A DNA stretch of 64,000 bases from positions 1,048,130 to 1,112,129 of the forward strand of contig NC_090122.1 of assembly GCF_023973825.1 (NCBI RefSeq). Direction: 5' to 3'. The first letter of the stretch is position 1, and each line of letters begins with the position of its first letter. The notes beneath the pieces were generated by a model, which saw only the letters and a list, made by a program, of their open reading frames with translations, made no database searches and was not told where the DNA came from. The DNA comes from Plasmodium brasilianum (lineage: Eukaryota; Apicomplexa; Aconoidasida; Haemosporida; Plasmodiidae). The position numbers and the translations under genes are program-made. This document shows, piece by piece, positions 1 to 11,348 of the stretch.

Positions 1-649
1 TTTTTTTTTTTTTTTTTTTGCAATAATATATACAAGATACGATAAAATACACAAGGTATAACAGGGGGTTATCTCAGAACACGCATTTTTTTTAAATTTA
101 TACAATCTTTTAATTTTTTTCACAACACGATATTATTACTATATATTCATATGTACATAATATATATATGTACAATATATACATATGTAATGTACGTATA
201 TACATATATATGATTATACTTAATTATTACATTTTAGAGGAAAAATACATTTTTCATAATATTTCAGGTTAAAAAAAAAAAAGATAACAAAAAGTAATTT
301 TAAATTATTCTAAATCGGCAGTACTTATATATATATGCTTGTGCATATGCCCATATCTAATATGTACATATACATATATGTAATATATATATATATAAAA
401 TTAAATATGTATTTACTTATGTACGTATAATTACATATCCATTTAACATATAGTTCAACCTTTTTACTTGTTTCATATTTTTAATTAAAATATAGCCAAA
501 ATATAAGTGGAGGAATAAGCAAAGGGATAAGCAAATAAATATATTTATATGTATATGTATATTATTTTTACATAACTGTTAAATTATCGTTTTTTTCTTA
601 AGATTCCCAATTTTAAAGAAAAGAAACATTATTCCATAAATCATTAAAA
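1..649. other. Upstream intergenic region of L35
   Basis: The window opens in a poly(T) run. The stretch is A+T-rich DNA with TATA/ACATAT microsatellite patches and no convincing reading frame. It should contain the promoter and 5' UTR of the L35 gene that follows. No specific promoter motif can be assigned by eye. Confidence 0.6.
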
Positions 650-1182
650 ATGGTATTAAATAAAAAAATAAAATAAAAAATAAATTAACCGAATAATTAT
701 TCTGCAAGCAAGAAATGAATATAAATATTATATACATATTTTTTGCTTTATGTGTTTATTTCTTAATTATGATCTTAAGATGATATTTATTTAGTAGTAA
801 ATGAGTTTGGTTTCCCCACGTATATTAATCCGTATAAATACATCCGTGTGTGCATACGTTCATGTGTGCATACGTTCATATGTGCTTACGTTCATATGTG
901 CTTACGTTCATATATACGTACGTACATGTGTATATACATATGCTCGTCTGCGTAAAATATGTAGTATTCCACACATATGCATATGATATACATTTTTATA
1001 GAGTAACATTAAGGCATTCCAGTTAAGGCCCTTAAAAAAGAAGGAGCTGCTTGATAAATTGGAGGAATACAAAAATGAGCTCAGTGGTTTGAGAATAAAT
1101 AAAGCTTTAGGAAACTCCGCGAAGAATTCCAAAATACGTAGTGTTCGAAAAAGTAATTATTATCTAGCTTTATGCCGTTAAG

Positions 1183-1248
<66 letters not shown>

Positions 1249-1882
1249 TGTTTGTTTATCTATCTGTTTATTTGTTTATTTACGTATTTATTTCTTCTTT
1301 TTTTTACGTTACAAATGTATCGACGCGTAGTTTTCTTGACAAGTGCATAATTATGGCCGCACTATGTCTATTAAATGCAACATAGTGTTATCATTTATTT
1401 ACCCCCTTTTCAACAGATATTGCTCGAATTTTAACTGTCTACAATCAAAGAAGAAAGATGGAGTTGAGAAAACAATATAAAAACAAAAAGTTTAAACCGT
1501 ATAATTTAAGAAAAAAACTAACAAAAAACAAGAGACTGCAATTAACACCAAAGCAAAAGTCGGCCATGACCTTAAGGTAAAAATAAGGAAGAAAAAAAAG
1601 AAGAAAAAAAATGCACACCTTTGTTGCACTGTTAAAAAACGTGTATTTTTATTATGCATATTTTATAATGTGAATGTATGTGTATATAAATACTTGTACG
1701 TATTTGATATATATATATATATATATGTATGTGCACGTGAATAAGTACCGAGCTTACGTTTTTGCGTTTTTGTTTAATTCACCGCGTTATTAATTTTTTT
1801 TTGTTTCTCCCATTACCATAGAATGAAAAAGAAAATGATGAATTTTCCCCCAAGAAAGTATCTTTTAGTGCACAAGAAATAA
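650..1882 (+). CDS. RPL35: 60S ribosomal protein L35 (uL29), four exons
   Basis: Structural protein of the large cytosolic ribosomal subunit, which sits by the exit tunnel. I read exons 650-652 (only the ATG), 1002-1152, 1417-1576 and 1822-1882, giving 124 residues. All introns are GT-AG and phases agree: ATG|gtatta, AAAA|gtaatt, TTAAG|gtaaaa; acceptors tatag, aacag, catag. The product starts MSNIKAFQLRPLKKKELLDK, followed by the L35 hallmarks ELSGLRINK, SVRKNIARILTVYNQ and a basic C-terminus ending FPPRKYLLVHKK. Length matches the eukaryotic L35 family (about 123 aa). The ATG-only first exon rests on the in-frame join to SNIKAFQLR, which restores the usual L35 N-terminus; a transcript would settle it. 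The gene converges with the minus-strand gene at 3127-5411. Confidence 0.9.
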
Positions 1883-3056
1883 GAGAATTGTGGCTACTAA
1901 GAATTTTTAATAATTACTTTTTTTTTTATATCTGCCATTATTAGTGTGTGTAAACTTTTATGTTTTATTTTATTTTTATTATTATTTTTTTTTTTAATTT
2001 ACCATATAATGCGAATATCAACTTCTAAATGTTATAAAATAATATTATTTTTTTTTTATAAAAGAGGATTTCATAATGACAAATTCAAATTTGTGTAATT
2101 TCTTGAGAATAGATCCAGTTGTATATTATATTAAATGAGAACAAAATATTATTCGTTGCATCAAATTTTAAATCAAGAATGATATACTATATACAGAAAC
2201 ACCATTTTTTAAGGGTACGTTTAAACAATGAAATATAGCAGTTGGAGGTTATCAATAAAAGTAGCTTTATTTTAACGTATAGCTTCGTAAATTAAATATA
2301 TTTATATATATGAATATATATATTTGTATGCCATTTTATATTTCGTTCTTATTTAATCATATTAAAAGCAAAAGTTTACAGCATCGTGCGAACTTTAAAA
2401 ATGAATGAGATACACGAATAGACAAAAAAAAAAAAAAAAAATATATTAAAGTATATTGAAATATATTAAAGTATATTGAAATATATTAAAGTATATTGAA
2501 ATATATTAAAGTATATTGAAATATATTAAAGTATATTGAAATATATTAAAGTATATTGAAATATATTAAAGTATATTGAAATATATTAAAGTATATTGAA
2601 ATATATTAAAGTATATTGAAATATATTAAAGTATATTGAAATATATTAAAGTATATTGAAATATATTAAAGTATATTGAAATATATTAAAGTATATTGAA
2701 ATATATTAAAGTATATTGAAATATATTAAAGTATATTGAAATATATTAAAGTATATTGAAATATATTAAAGTATATTGAAATATATTAAAGTATATTGAA
2801 ATATATTAAAGTATATTGAAATATATTAAAATAAAATAGGAAAAAGGATAAGTATAAAAAAAAAAAAAAATTGAAGATTTCGAATGAATTGTCTTTTTTT
2901 TTCTTTTATCTGGTATATAAATGCATTTTGCAGCAGTTGTATATTTCTACGTAATGTATGAGTAACAAAATTATATATGCCTTGCATGTTCAGAATTTTC
3001 CACAAAAAACAATAGTCTCAAAAATTTGAAGCTTTGGTATAATTGGCTATATAGAC

Positions 3057-3088
<32 letters not shown>

Positions 3089-3126
3089 GTGTACACATAT
3101 ACGAAAAATTGGGTAGTTACATTTCC
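1883..3126. other. Convergent intergenic region
   Basis: Downstream sequence of L35 and of the following minus-strand gene. It holds the perfect 20-bp tandem array at 2441-2830 and several poly(A)/poly(T) runs. No coding sequence was seen. Confidence 0.6.
2441..2830. repeat. Perfect 20-bp tandem repeat, about 19.5 copies
   Basis: The unit atatattaaagtatattgaa repeats without a single visible change over 390 bp. Three units fit each 60-base line exactly. It lies between two convergent 3' ends. The uniformity suggests recent expansion or homogenisation. Confidence 0.97.
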
Positions 3127-4417
3127 TCACGTTAACATTTGTGGGTCGTTATAAAAAGCCCATACGTTGCTTTTATTTTCACCTTTATATATTCTTTTGT
3201 TCTTGTCGTTCTCATATATATAGTCATACTTACCATGAATTAATCTTCTTTGCTGCAAAATTACCAAAAGAAAAAAAAAAAAAAAAAAAAGGGTAATGAA
3301 AAAGAATGGTAAAAATTAAATTAAAAATTAAGTGACGACAATATATCACATATTAGTGAATAATTTCAATGGTAGCAAATATGCCCAAAAAATGCGTGTG
3401 TAAAATTACGTATCCAATTTTAGTAAAAGGAATATTGCTATGCCTGAGACATACGGGCATGTCTATTGGATCTATCCAATGCTAAAAAAAAAAAAAAAAA
3501 AAAAAAAAAAGAGTCAATTTAGAGCTAAGCAATATGATAAAATTAAATATACATGAACGGGTCATAATAAAGAAAAAAAAAAAAACTAATTTAAAGTGAC
3601 ACAATACAATGCGGTATGATGTTACATGAATGGGTCATAATAAAAAAAAATAAAAATACTTCGGAAAAAATATACCTCACTAATTAAAGTTACTTTTGCA
3701 CCTGGGTAATGTCTGTTAATTAAAAATCTGTAAACGAAAAGGAGTGAAGAAAGGGAGCAAAAAAAAAAAAAAAGGTAAAAAGAGTTTCGAAAAAATGGTA
3801 ACAACGGGAATATGATCAAACAAAGACTCAATCAATCATTACCTTAAATAATTCTTAATCCCATGAAAGTGACACAAATATCCGTTATATTTAAAGGCAA
3901 AATGACCTCTTTTTGCACCCATTAATGTGCATATTCCCATTCCCTACGAAAGGAAAAAAAAAAAAAAAAAAAAGATTGTACAATTTTGTAAAAGATTTTA
4001 CGACAAAAACGCAATAAGTAGACAGCGATGCTAATGAAATGGAAATATATACATCGAATAAGCACAAGCTAAATAAGCAAAATTTATTTATCTATTTATT
4101 TGTTTATCTATTTATTTATTTATCTATTTATTTATTTATCTATTTATTTGTTTATCTATTTATTTGTTTATCTATTTATTTATTTATCTATTTATTTGTT
4201 TATCTATTTATTTGTTTATCTATTTATTCATTCATTAATTCATTTTTTTCTTCTTTTATTTTACAGAAATTGCTCAAATAATTTTATTCATTTTTGTGCA
4301 CTACATTTCCTTGGTCAAAAGTGTTCAGGACCTTCTTTATTTTTTCTACTTCATTCATGTCAATATCCTTTTGACCAAATACCATTTCAATAGGTGTGTG
4401 ACTGTTTCAGAGGTATC

Positions 4418-4449
<32 letters not shown>

Positions 4450-5411
4450 GCATGATGTGCAATTGACACTACTTACACATGTACAAATATATTATGCTTA
4501 TGGGTAGGTGTTCGTGTATGCACCTAGTTTTACTACTTCATTATAGAACGAAAGAAAAATGAACTAAAAATTTTTTTACTCCTGTTATAGTTACTGTTAC
4601 AAATGATGTAATTTATTTCCTCTTTTATTTCTTTTTTTTCTTTTTTTTCTTTTTTTTTTTATTTTATCTTACACATCATCCGTTTTTCCTGTCCCCATTT
4701 CATCAACTGTGTATAAATAGCCTACATCGTGGATTTTATAACTGTTTGAAGAGGTATAAAGCGGAAAAAAATAATTTAACATGGTACAACATAATATAGC
4801 ATGGAATAACATAATATAGCATGGTACAACATAATATAGCATGGTACAACATAATATAGCATGGAATAACATAATATAGCATGGTACAACATAATATAGC
4901 ATGGAATAACATAATATAGCATGGTACAACATAATATAGCATGGAATAACATAATATAGCATGGAATAACATAATATAACATGACATAACATAAGGTGAA
5001 CATGTTGGAAGGGGAAGTTAACTCTGTTTTTCGTCCACTTGCATGAACTATTCAAAAATAAAGAAAAAAAAAAATTAATATAGCGCTGCAAAAATAAACC
5101 TACTTCTTCTGACCAATGTTTGTACTTATAACATAATCAAAATCTTGCGATTTTCTCAATTCCCCATATTCAAAATTTGGGTATACCTTTTGTCTTCTCA
5201 ATTTAAAAGGTGAGTCGTCATATATAGGGTATCCCCACAAATAGGTTTTAAAATTTTGTAGTTTTTTTTTTCTTTTTATATTCTGTTTATTGTCTTTATT
5301 TTCAGTTATTATGAATAGAGGTAAAGAACTTTTATAGTTTATACTAAGTGTGTTTGCTTTTAAATGCGAGTAAAAAATTATATATACAAGAATTACCCCA
5401 AGTTTTTTCAT
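3127..5411 (-). CDS. Eight-exon protein with signal-peptide-like start (unknown; possible apicoplast protein)
   Basis: Not recognised as a named family. Exons as I read them: 5104-5411, about 4991-5047 (lower end uncertain), 4673-4741, 4305-4401, 3843-3943, 3676-3727, 3455-3481 (a 9-codon mini-exon) and 3127-3252. All joins keep frame with GT-AG ends; the predicted protein is about 278 aa. It begins MKKLGVILVYIIFYSHLKA, a short basic start plus hydrophobic core like a signal peptide, followed by a Lys/Asn-rich stretch that could act as an apicoplast transit peptide. Conserved-looking later segments include VGYLYTVDEMGTGKTDD, GAKRGHFAFKYNGYLCHFHG, INRHYPGAKVTLISEHWIDP and a C-terminus ending YNDPQMLT. 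Exon 2 could instead end earlier (donor GTGGAC near 5037), because it runs into an intron minisatellite. It is divergent from the gene at 6391. Confidence 0.72.
4081..4240. repeat. TTTA/TCTA-type microsatellite in an intron
   Basis: Imperfect repeats of tttatctatttatttg fill the intron between the exons 4305-4401 and 3843-3943 of the minus-strand gene. Hydrophobic open frames across it are artefacts of the repeat. Confidence 0.9.
4779..4985. repeat. 20-bp intronic minisatellite with two unit types
   Basis: About ten 20-bp units of two alternating kinds, catggtacaacataatatag and catggaataacataatatag. It occupies the intron between exons 2 and 3 of the eight-exon gene. Long minus-strand open frames across it are repeat artefacts. 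Confidence 0.93.
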
Positions 5412-6390
5412 ATTTCATCAATATTATATATTATATGTAAAATATTCTTTTAAGGCATTTTTCCTATTAAAAATGGTACAAACATGGGAAATGCTTAAAA
5501 AAAAAAAATATATCATATAATATAATAAATATGTACGTACGTATATATAAAAAGGGAGGCAATTAAACTATAGGAGTAATTACAAAAAAAAAAAAAGGAA
5601 GTTATAAATGGGGACAAAATAATGTGTGGTGCATACTAGCATTTTTCTTCCATTCTGTAAAAAAAAAAAAAAAAAAGCGTAAATTTTGGTAATAGTAAAT
5701 ATAAAATACACCACAGGTAAAGCATAAAATAAAGATAAAAATAGATCGATATGTGTTCATAATTCGGCTCAACAAAAAAAAAAAAAAAAAAAAAGGAAAA
5801 ATAAAGCAAAGTAACGGAATAACGGAAAAGTAAAATTGCAATCATGACACAGAAGATCTATGTGTAATTAAGATAAATTTAAAAAAATGCACATATATAC
5901 ATATATACATATATATATATATATATTATATATATAATATATATATATATTATATATATACGTAAATATATGGATACATAAAAAAACAATTTTTTAATAA
6001 CAAGCCATTACGTAAAATGACAAAAATGGTACCCAAATTAGCTGGAAAAAATTGAGAAAAGGCATGTAATTCGTTTTCAAATATTTACGAGTACATACTT
6101 TCGCATAAATACGCTCACGCATATACGTTTGCATATATATACATATATATATATATATGCGCGTTTATGTATGTGTTCTTAGATTTCGTTAGAAGGTAGC
6201 ATCTCCTTAGTGTATCATTTGAACAACGTACTTTTTTCACATCACCCATCCTATAAGGTTGTGTGATATATACGTCTATAACGTGCACAAAAAAAATATA
6301 TAAACTTACTAATACGTAACGAACACGTAAAGTGCACATAACGCATGAGTAACACGTGTATATAGGTATATATTTGCTATAACTGCCAAC
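5412..6390. other. Divergent intergenic region
   Basis: Shared upstream region of the minus-strand gene ending at 5411 and the plus-strand gene starting at 6391. It contains poly(A) runs near 5585, 5660 and 5775 and an AT/TA microsatellite at about 5905-5960. No coding evidence was seen. It probably holds both promoters. Confidence 0.55.
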
Positions 6391-7875
6391 ATGTTTAGGG
6401 TTAAGAACAGGTTGAGGTTGGAACTTATTGCGAATAAGCGCAGTTACACGAATAACAGCAGGGGGATGCTTAAGGAGTATGTGTACACAAAATATAGAAT
6501 AAGCTTACCATATATGAATAATGTAAAGTATGATGATATGTATTTGTCGAGTCCTAGTAAAGATGATTTATACATTTTTACAAAAAGTATTCCAATATTT
6601 TTAAGATATTTAAAATTAATAACATCAATAGAAAACCGAAATAATGATTTTATTGAATTTGCAAAAAGATGTGAAAATGGTTTGAGAGTAGAAAAAGACG
6701 TATATTTAACTAAAGAAGAATTACTAGAATTAATGTTTATAAATGGGTATGCACAAAAAGAAATGAATGCTTTGGATTTAGCATTTAGTAGTAATTATGA
6801 ATTTCATTATGCAGAAATATCTGTATTATTCAATTTAGAGGAAGAGGATGTATATAAATTTTGTCTAAAAAAAAGAAGTGAACACCCAGAGAAACTTATT
6901 CATTTGAAATATTTTAAAGAAAAAAATTTATTATCATCTTATGGGTTACTATTTGTTTTTTTATTTTTTGGTTTAAACAATTTTGTATTGAGTAATGCAT
7001 GGTTTTTATCTAAGACTATTCCTTTTTTTTCTGTTTTTTATATGCTTGCTTCCTATTTTTATAAAGATATTTGGAGCTTTTTAAATAAGGATAAGAACTT
7101 AATGATAGAAAAAAATTTGCAAAACAAATTATCAGCAGAGGACATCATTTATAATCAATTAAAACTTTATTCTAAAGATACGAATTGTAGTATGAACTTA
7201 AAAAATTTTAAAGAGTACTGTGATATGTTGATAAAAAATTATAGAAAAGCATACATACATGAACAGAAGATAAAGGTACAGGAAAATTTAGAAAAAAAAT
7301 TAAATGAAATATACAATGCGGAATTGAATTATAAAAATTCTTTACAAAATATATTAGTAGAAGAAATTATAAAAAAAACTTATAATGATGTAAAAACAAA
7401 TGACAATTTTTATTATGCTATTCTGAACGATAGTATTAACAATATAAGAAATAATAGTGAGAATGACACACTTATTAAACATGTAAAAACTCAGTTAAGT
7501 TCCATTAAAAATTTAAATAAACAAGATCCACTAGTTAAAAATATACTAGATCAATATGAACTAAAAAAAGACGAATACATAAAGCAATATGTTGTACATA
7601 AGGAAGAAGTACACAATATAAAATCTATATTATCAAAATGTTCCTCAGATGAAATACACAAATTAAATAAAAACGATTATGCAGAGCTCTTACGTTTATA
7701 TCATTCTATAAATAACAGATTCGGGTTTTATGTTAACGATGAAGATATATTACCCATTGTATCGAAAGACAGCGATGCGAAAAGTTTAGCGGATACTGTG
7801 AATGCCGCTATTTTAGATGCCAACAAATCATTCCATGAAAAGAAGCTCGCTGCTTTTCTAAGGGTATTCCAGTAA
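6391..7875 (+). CDS. Two-TM, coiled-coil mitochondrial protein; candidate ATP synthase subunit b
   Basis: A single-exon gene of 494 residues. A basic start (MFRVKNRLRLELIANKRS) fits a mitochondrial presequence. Two hydrophobic segments lie at about residues 184-203 and 208-229, followed by a long charged region from about 230 to 420 (for example KVQENLEKKLNEIYNAELNY) with coiled-coil character. The last 70 residues look globular. This order (short membrane hairpin, then a long helical stalk) is the design of the peripheral-stalk subunit b of F-type ATP synthase. The apicomplexan b subunit is highly divergent, and I recall it mapping to this syntenic position, so I name it tentatively. If correct, it would link the F1 head to the membrane sector in the inner mitochondrial membrane. 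The sequence alone shows no diagnostic motif. LETM1-like or other membrane-anchored coiled-coil proteins are alternatives. Confidence 0.85.
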   Translation: MFRVKNRLRLELIANKRSYTNNSRGMLKEYVYTKYRISLPYMNNVKYDDMYLSSPSKDDLYIFTKSIPIFLRYLKLITSIENRNNDFIEFAKRCENGLRVEKDVYLTKEELLELMFINGYAQKEMNALDLAFSSNYEFHYAEISVLFNLEEEDVYKFCLKKRSEHPEKLIHLKYFKEKNLLSSYGLLFVFLFFGLNNFVLSNAWFLSKTIPFFSVFYMLASYFYKDIWSFLNKDKNLMIEKNLQNKLSAEDIIYNQLKLYSKDTNCSMNLKNFKEYCDMLIKNYRKAYIHEQKIKVQENLEKKLNEIYNAELNYKNSLQNILVEEIIKKTYNDVKTNDNFYYAILNDSINNIRNNSENDTLIKHVKTQLSSIKNLNKQDPLVKNILDQYELKKDEYIKQYVVHKEEVHNIKSILSKCSSDEIHKLNKNDYAELLRLYHSINNRFGFYVNDEDILPIVSKDSDAKSLADTVNAAILDANKSFHEKKLAAFLRVFQ

Positions 7876-8833
7876 TTTTGTATTTCCATTTTGTGCTCCT
7901 CATCCGTGTGTGCACACGTGCGTACGGAAGTTCATGAATATATTAATACGTGAAAATGTTGACACGTGAAAATGCTAACACTTAAAAACGGTAATACGTG
8001 TATACGTTAATACGTGTATATGGTAATACGTGTATACGTTAATACGTGTATATGGTAATACGTGTATACGTTAATACGTGTATATGGTAATACGTGTATA
8101 CGTTAATACGTGTATATGGTAATACGTGTATACGTTAATACGTGTATACGGTAATACGTGTATACGTTAATACGTGTATACGTTAATACGTGTATATGTT
8201 AATACGCGTATACGTTAATACGTGAATACACAAAACAAATATACGAATGGTACGCGTGCGCGCACGCGTCTAGTTGCGCCCCGCTATGTATATTTTTCCA
8301 GTACAACCCGTGTGCATTGTTTCCTTATACTTTTAAAATATGATCCTTTTTTTTTTTAAATCATATTCATGTATCGCATAAGTTCATGAGATATGCATGT
8401 AGTCACTTCTCATGTGCCGTCTTTTTTTTTTTTTTTTTTTTTCTCATATATAATTCAGTGTTAAAAGGACACAGCTAATAAAGGTATACCTTGAACATAT
8501 AAATAATCAACTGAACTATGAAAAATATATGGACTGATAGGAACCATTATTTTAAACTTTCTCTTATTACATGTGTGCACTCGTTTATTCTACTTCATGC
8601 ATTTTTTTTTTCCCGCTAGCACTGCATGCTTTTGAAAGTTAAGAAGCGAAGTAATTAACGTGACATATGCGATTAGTATAATATATGCTATTAGCACAAC
8701 ACATGTGATATGTATAATATACGCAGTGGCATGGTGACCAGCTAGCTACTTAAACCTTAATAAAAAAAAAAAAAAAAAATTATGACCAATTCAGCATTAA
8801 AATGTACAATTTGACAAGGTAAAATTTCTTAAT

Positions 8834-8866
<33 letters not shown>

Positions 8867-9254
8867 TGTTCGCGTGTATCATAAAAATGCACACAAGGTA
8901 AGGAGCGCATTCTCAAATGCTAAAATTAAACATAAATAGAGAAACATACGCAGTACGTACGTACATACATACATATACATACACACATATATATACTTTT
9001 ACATACAAATAAGTAACTATATGTACCTATATGCATATACATATGTAATAATTATGACTTGTTAATAAAAAAGTAAAAAAATAGTTAAGCGTTAAGGTTT
9101 TTGCTTATACGTATAAAAATGTATAATTAAGTATAAACAAGTATAAATATGTGTATATATATGTAGATAAGCATAAATATGTACAATTATGTAGAAATAT
9201 ATAAATTATGTATAAATATATAAATTATGTATAAATACGTATAAATAGATATAT

Positions 9255-9285
<31 letters not shown>

Positions 9286-9462
9286 TATATATTATTAAAT
9301 GATGCGAAGGCAAAATGCACACAGAAAAAAATAAAATTTGTTCATAATAAATGTTACATGGTAAAATATCAAAATGTAACAAGTGATAGATTTTAAAAGA
9401 TGGTAAGTATTAAAAAGGCTGTAGTACTATAAAAAATAAAGAAACGTGGAGGGTCTGAAAAT
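7876..9462. other. Convergent intergenic region
   Basis: Downstream of the 494-aa gene and of the ubiquitin-fold gene. It holds a 16-bp minisatellite (about 7989-8226), long poly(T) tracts near 8430 and 8840 and an AT/TA palindrome-like patch near 9250-9290. No coding sequence is supported. Confidence 0.6.
7989..8226. repeat. 16-bp minisatellite (ttaatacgtgtatacg type)
   Basis: About fifteen units alternate between gttaatacgtgtatac and ggtaatacgtgtatat, giving a 32-bp higher-order period in most of the array. It is richer in CG steps (acgt) than the surrounding DNA. Confidence 0.92.
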
Positions 9463-10633
9463 TCAATTTTCCTTTGCATTTGTATTATTATTTCTTGCTT
9501 CCCGTCTTAAAAAAAACTCTTCTTTTTTTTCATTAATGTATACCCATGTACGCATAAAATAGTGCTTAAGATATTCAAAAAATGTACAAATTATAATGAA
9601 CATATTATCGAAAAATACAATTAGATAGGTATAAATAAAAACAGTTATAATAAGAAATGTAAATGCAAATAACACTATTAATGAAAATGCAGGAAAGGAC
9701 TCCCCATGATTATATCTGTACAGCCATAATAGAGTAACAAACATTATAATACTTAGTTGAGCTAAAACTGTATTGAATGTTTTGTAATCAAAGTTGTCTA
9801 TATAAAAAAGAGAAAGGAAGAAAAAGAAATATTGAAATAATGTAAGCATAATGTATAGGGGTAGAAGGAATAGCACGAAGTTTGAAAGAGTGGGGTGAAC
9901 GGGGTGAATTATGTATAATTTTCACATATCACTGTACATAATGTATATACAAGAGAACATTTCTTCGCAGTACATGCAACTGTAATTGCTAGCCGCATTA
10001 ATATACTCACCACCTTTTATGGAATTGCACTTTTCCGTAATTTTCACATGAATCGTTATAGGAATAATATTCTCGTTGCAATCATTAGAAATGTTTTTAT
10101 TACTCATATCTTTGTTCTTATCACTTTGGTATTCATTTCTATTATCGTTAATTAAGGTATTCGATTTATTATTTGAGAACAAATCTTTCTGATAATAATT
10201 TATGTAATCATCTAGTCTTTTTTTGTCGTCCAGTATTTTGCCCATATATATAAAACGAACATTTAATTCTATAAAAATTATTTATTGCAAAATGCGGGGG
10301 TGGGAAAAATAAATTATCTTAATGTTAACACTAATTTGTTTTATAATTATTATTATTATTTTTTTATTTTTATTTTATTTTTTTTTTATTCATTATTATT
10401 ATTATTATTATTTTTTTTTTTTTTTTGTGGTGAGGGTGCAGAGCTACATGAGAAAATGTTAGATCAGTATTAATTAAAAAAGTAAGGGAGGGTACCTTTT
10501 TTTATATCTTCTGAAAACAACTTATGTTTCAGGTTTTTAATTATTTCACTGCAGTTTATTTCTAATTCTGTTGGAGAAGGGGGAAGAAAAGAAGGAAATC
10601 AATAAAGGTATGCAAACTTCGATCCTTCTACAT

Positions 10634-10685
<52 letters not shown>

Positions 10686-11058
10686 ATATTGCACATAGCT
10701 ACTGCTGCATGAAGTCATTTGTTATTTATTTATTTGTTGTTCTTTAAAAAGTATTAAGAACTGGGTGGGTACGTAAAGTAACACATGGCACATATCACAT
10801 GCGTAAAATACAAATGAGCGACTAACAAATATACCACCAACATTTAATTGTATGAAAATATCGATGCATAATTACATTTACAATGTAAATTAAACAAAAA
10901 CAAGCGAAGATGTAAATGTATATATATATATATAGATTGCACATATAACAGCACATTTCATATTACCCAAATTTTGGGGTATTCCTCTTGGTCGTAGAAT
11001 AATAAATTTTATTAATTTCGTCATCATTTTTACTAATTTTTATTCTTAACGCCTGCAT
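9463..11058 (-). CDS. Ubiquitin-like-fold membrane protein (TMUB/Dsc3-like), four or more exons
   Basis: Firm exons are 10496-10567, 10011-10268 and 9463-9797, with consistent phase-1 joins. A candidate first exon begins MQALRIKI at 11058; its donor and join to the next exon are unresolved because the obvious donor (GTAATA near 10971) gives the wrong phase. Joined, the product reads LEINCSEIIKNLKHKLF, then KKELNVRFIYMGKILDD and KKRLDDYI. This is the classic ubiquitin-fold helix, strand and L-x-D turn. A low-complexity Asn/Lys insert, a final strand (IPITIHVKI) and two to three hydrophobic segments in the last exon (FNTVLAQLSIIMFVTLLWLY, SLIVLFAFTFLIITVFIY) follow, then a basic tail. Membrane-anchored ubiquitin-like proteins of this plan (TMUB1/2, Herp, Dsc3) work in ER-associated degradation or Golgi quality control. 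That role is inferred from architecture only. Confidence 0.72.
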
Positions 11059-11238
11059 AAATTTATTTTTCGTTTTTTTGATCTCACTATTTTTTTCACT
11101 GGGATTTTTTTTTCTTGTTGAATATAGAAATATGTATTTATACATATGTATAATCATACATAGTCATATATATATATATATATATATGCATATGTATGTT
11201 TTTCCACATGTATATTTATGCATATATTTATATATGCC

Positions 11239-11348
11239 TATGTTTTATTATACGTATGTTTTATTATACGTATGTTTTATTATACGTATGTTTTATTATA
11301 CGTATGTTTTATTATACGTATGTTTTATTATACATATTTTTTATTATA
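11239..11348. repeat. 16-bp tandem repeat (tatgttttattatacg)
   Basis: About six to seven near-identical copies of a 16-bp unit. Overlapping hydrophobic frames across it are not genes. Confidence 0.9.

Noticed and set aside
2441..2830. Possible CRISPR-like array
   Set aside because: Units are directly contiguous with no spacers, and the DNA is from a eukaryotic nucleus; it is a simple tandem repeat.
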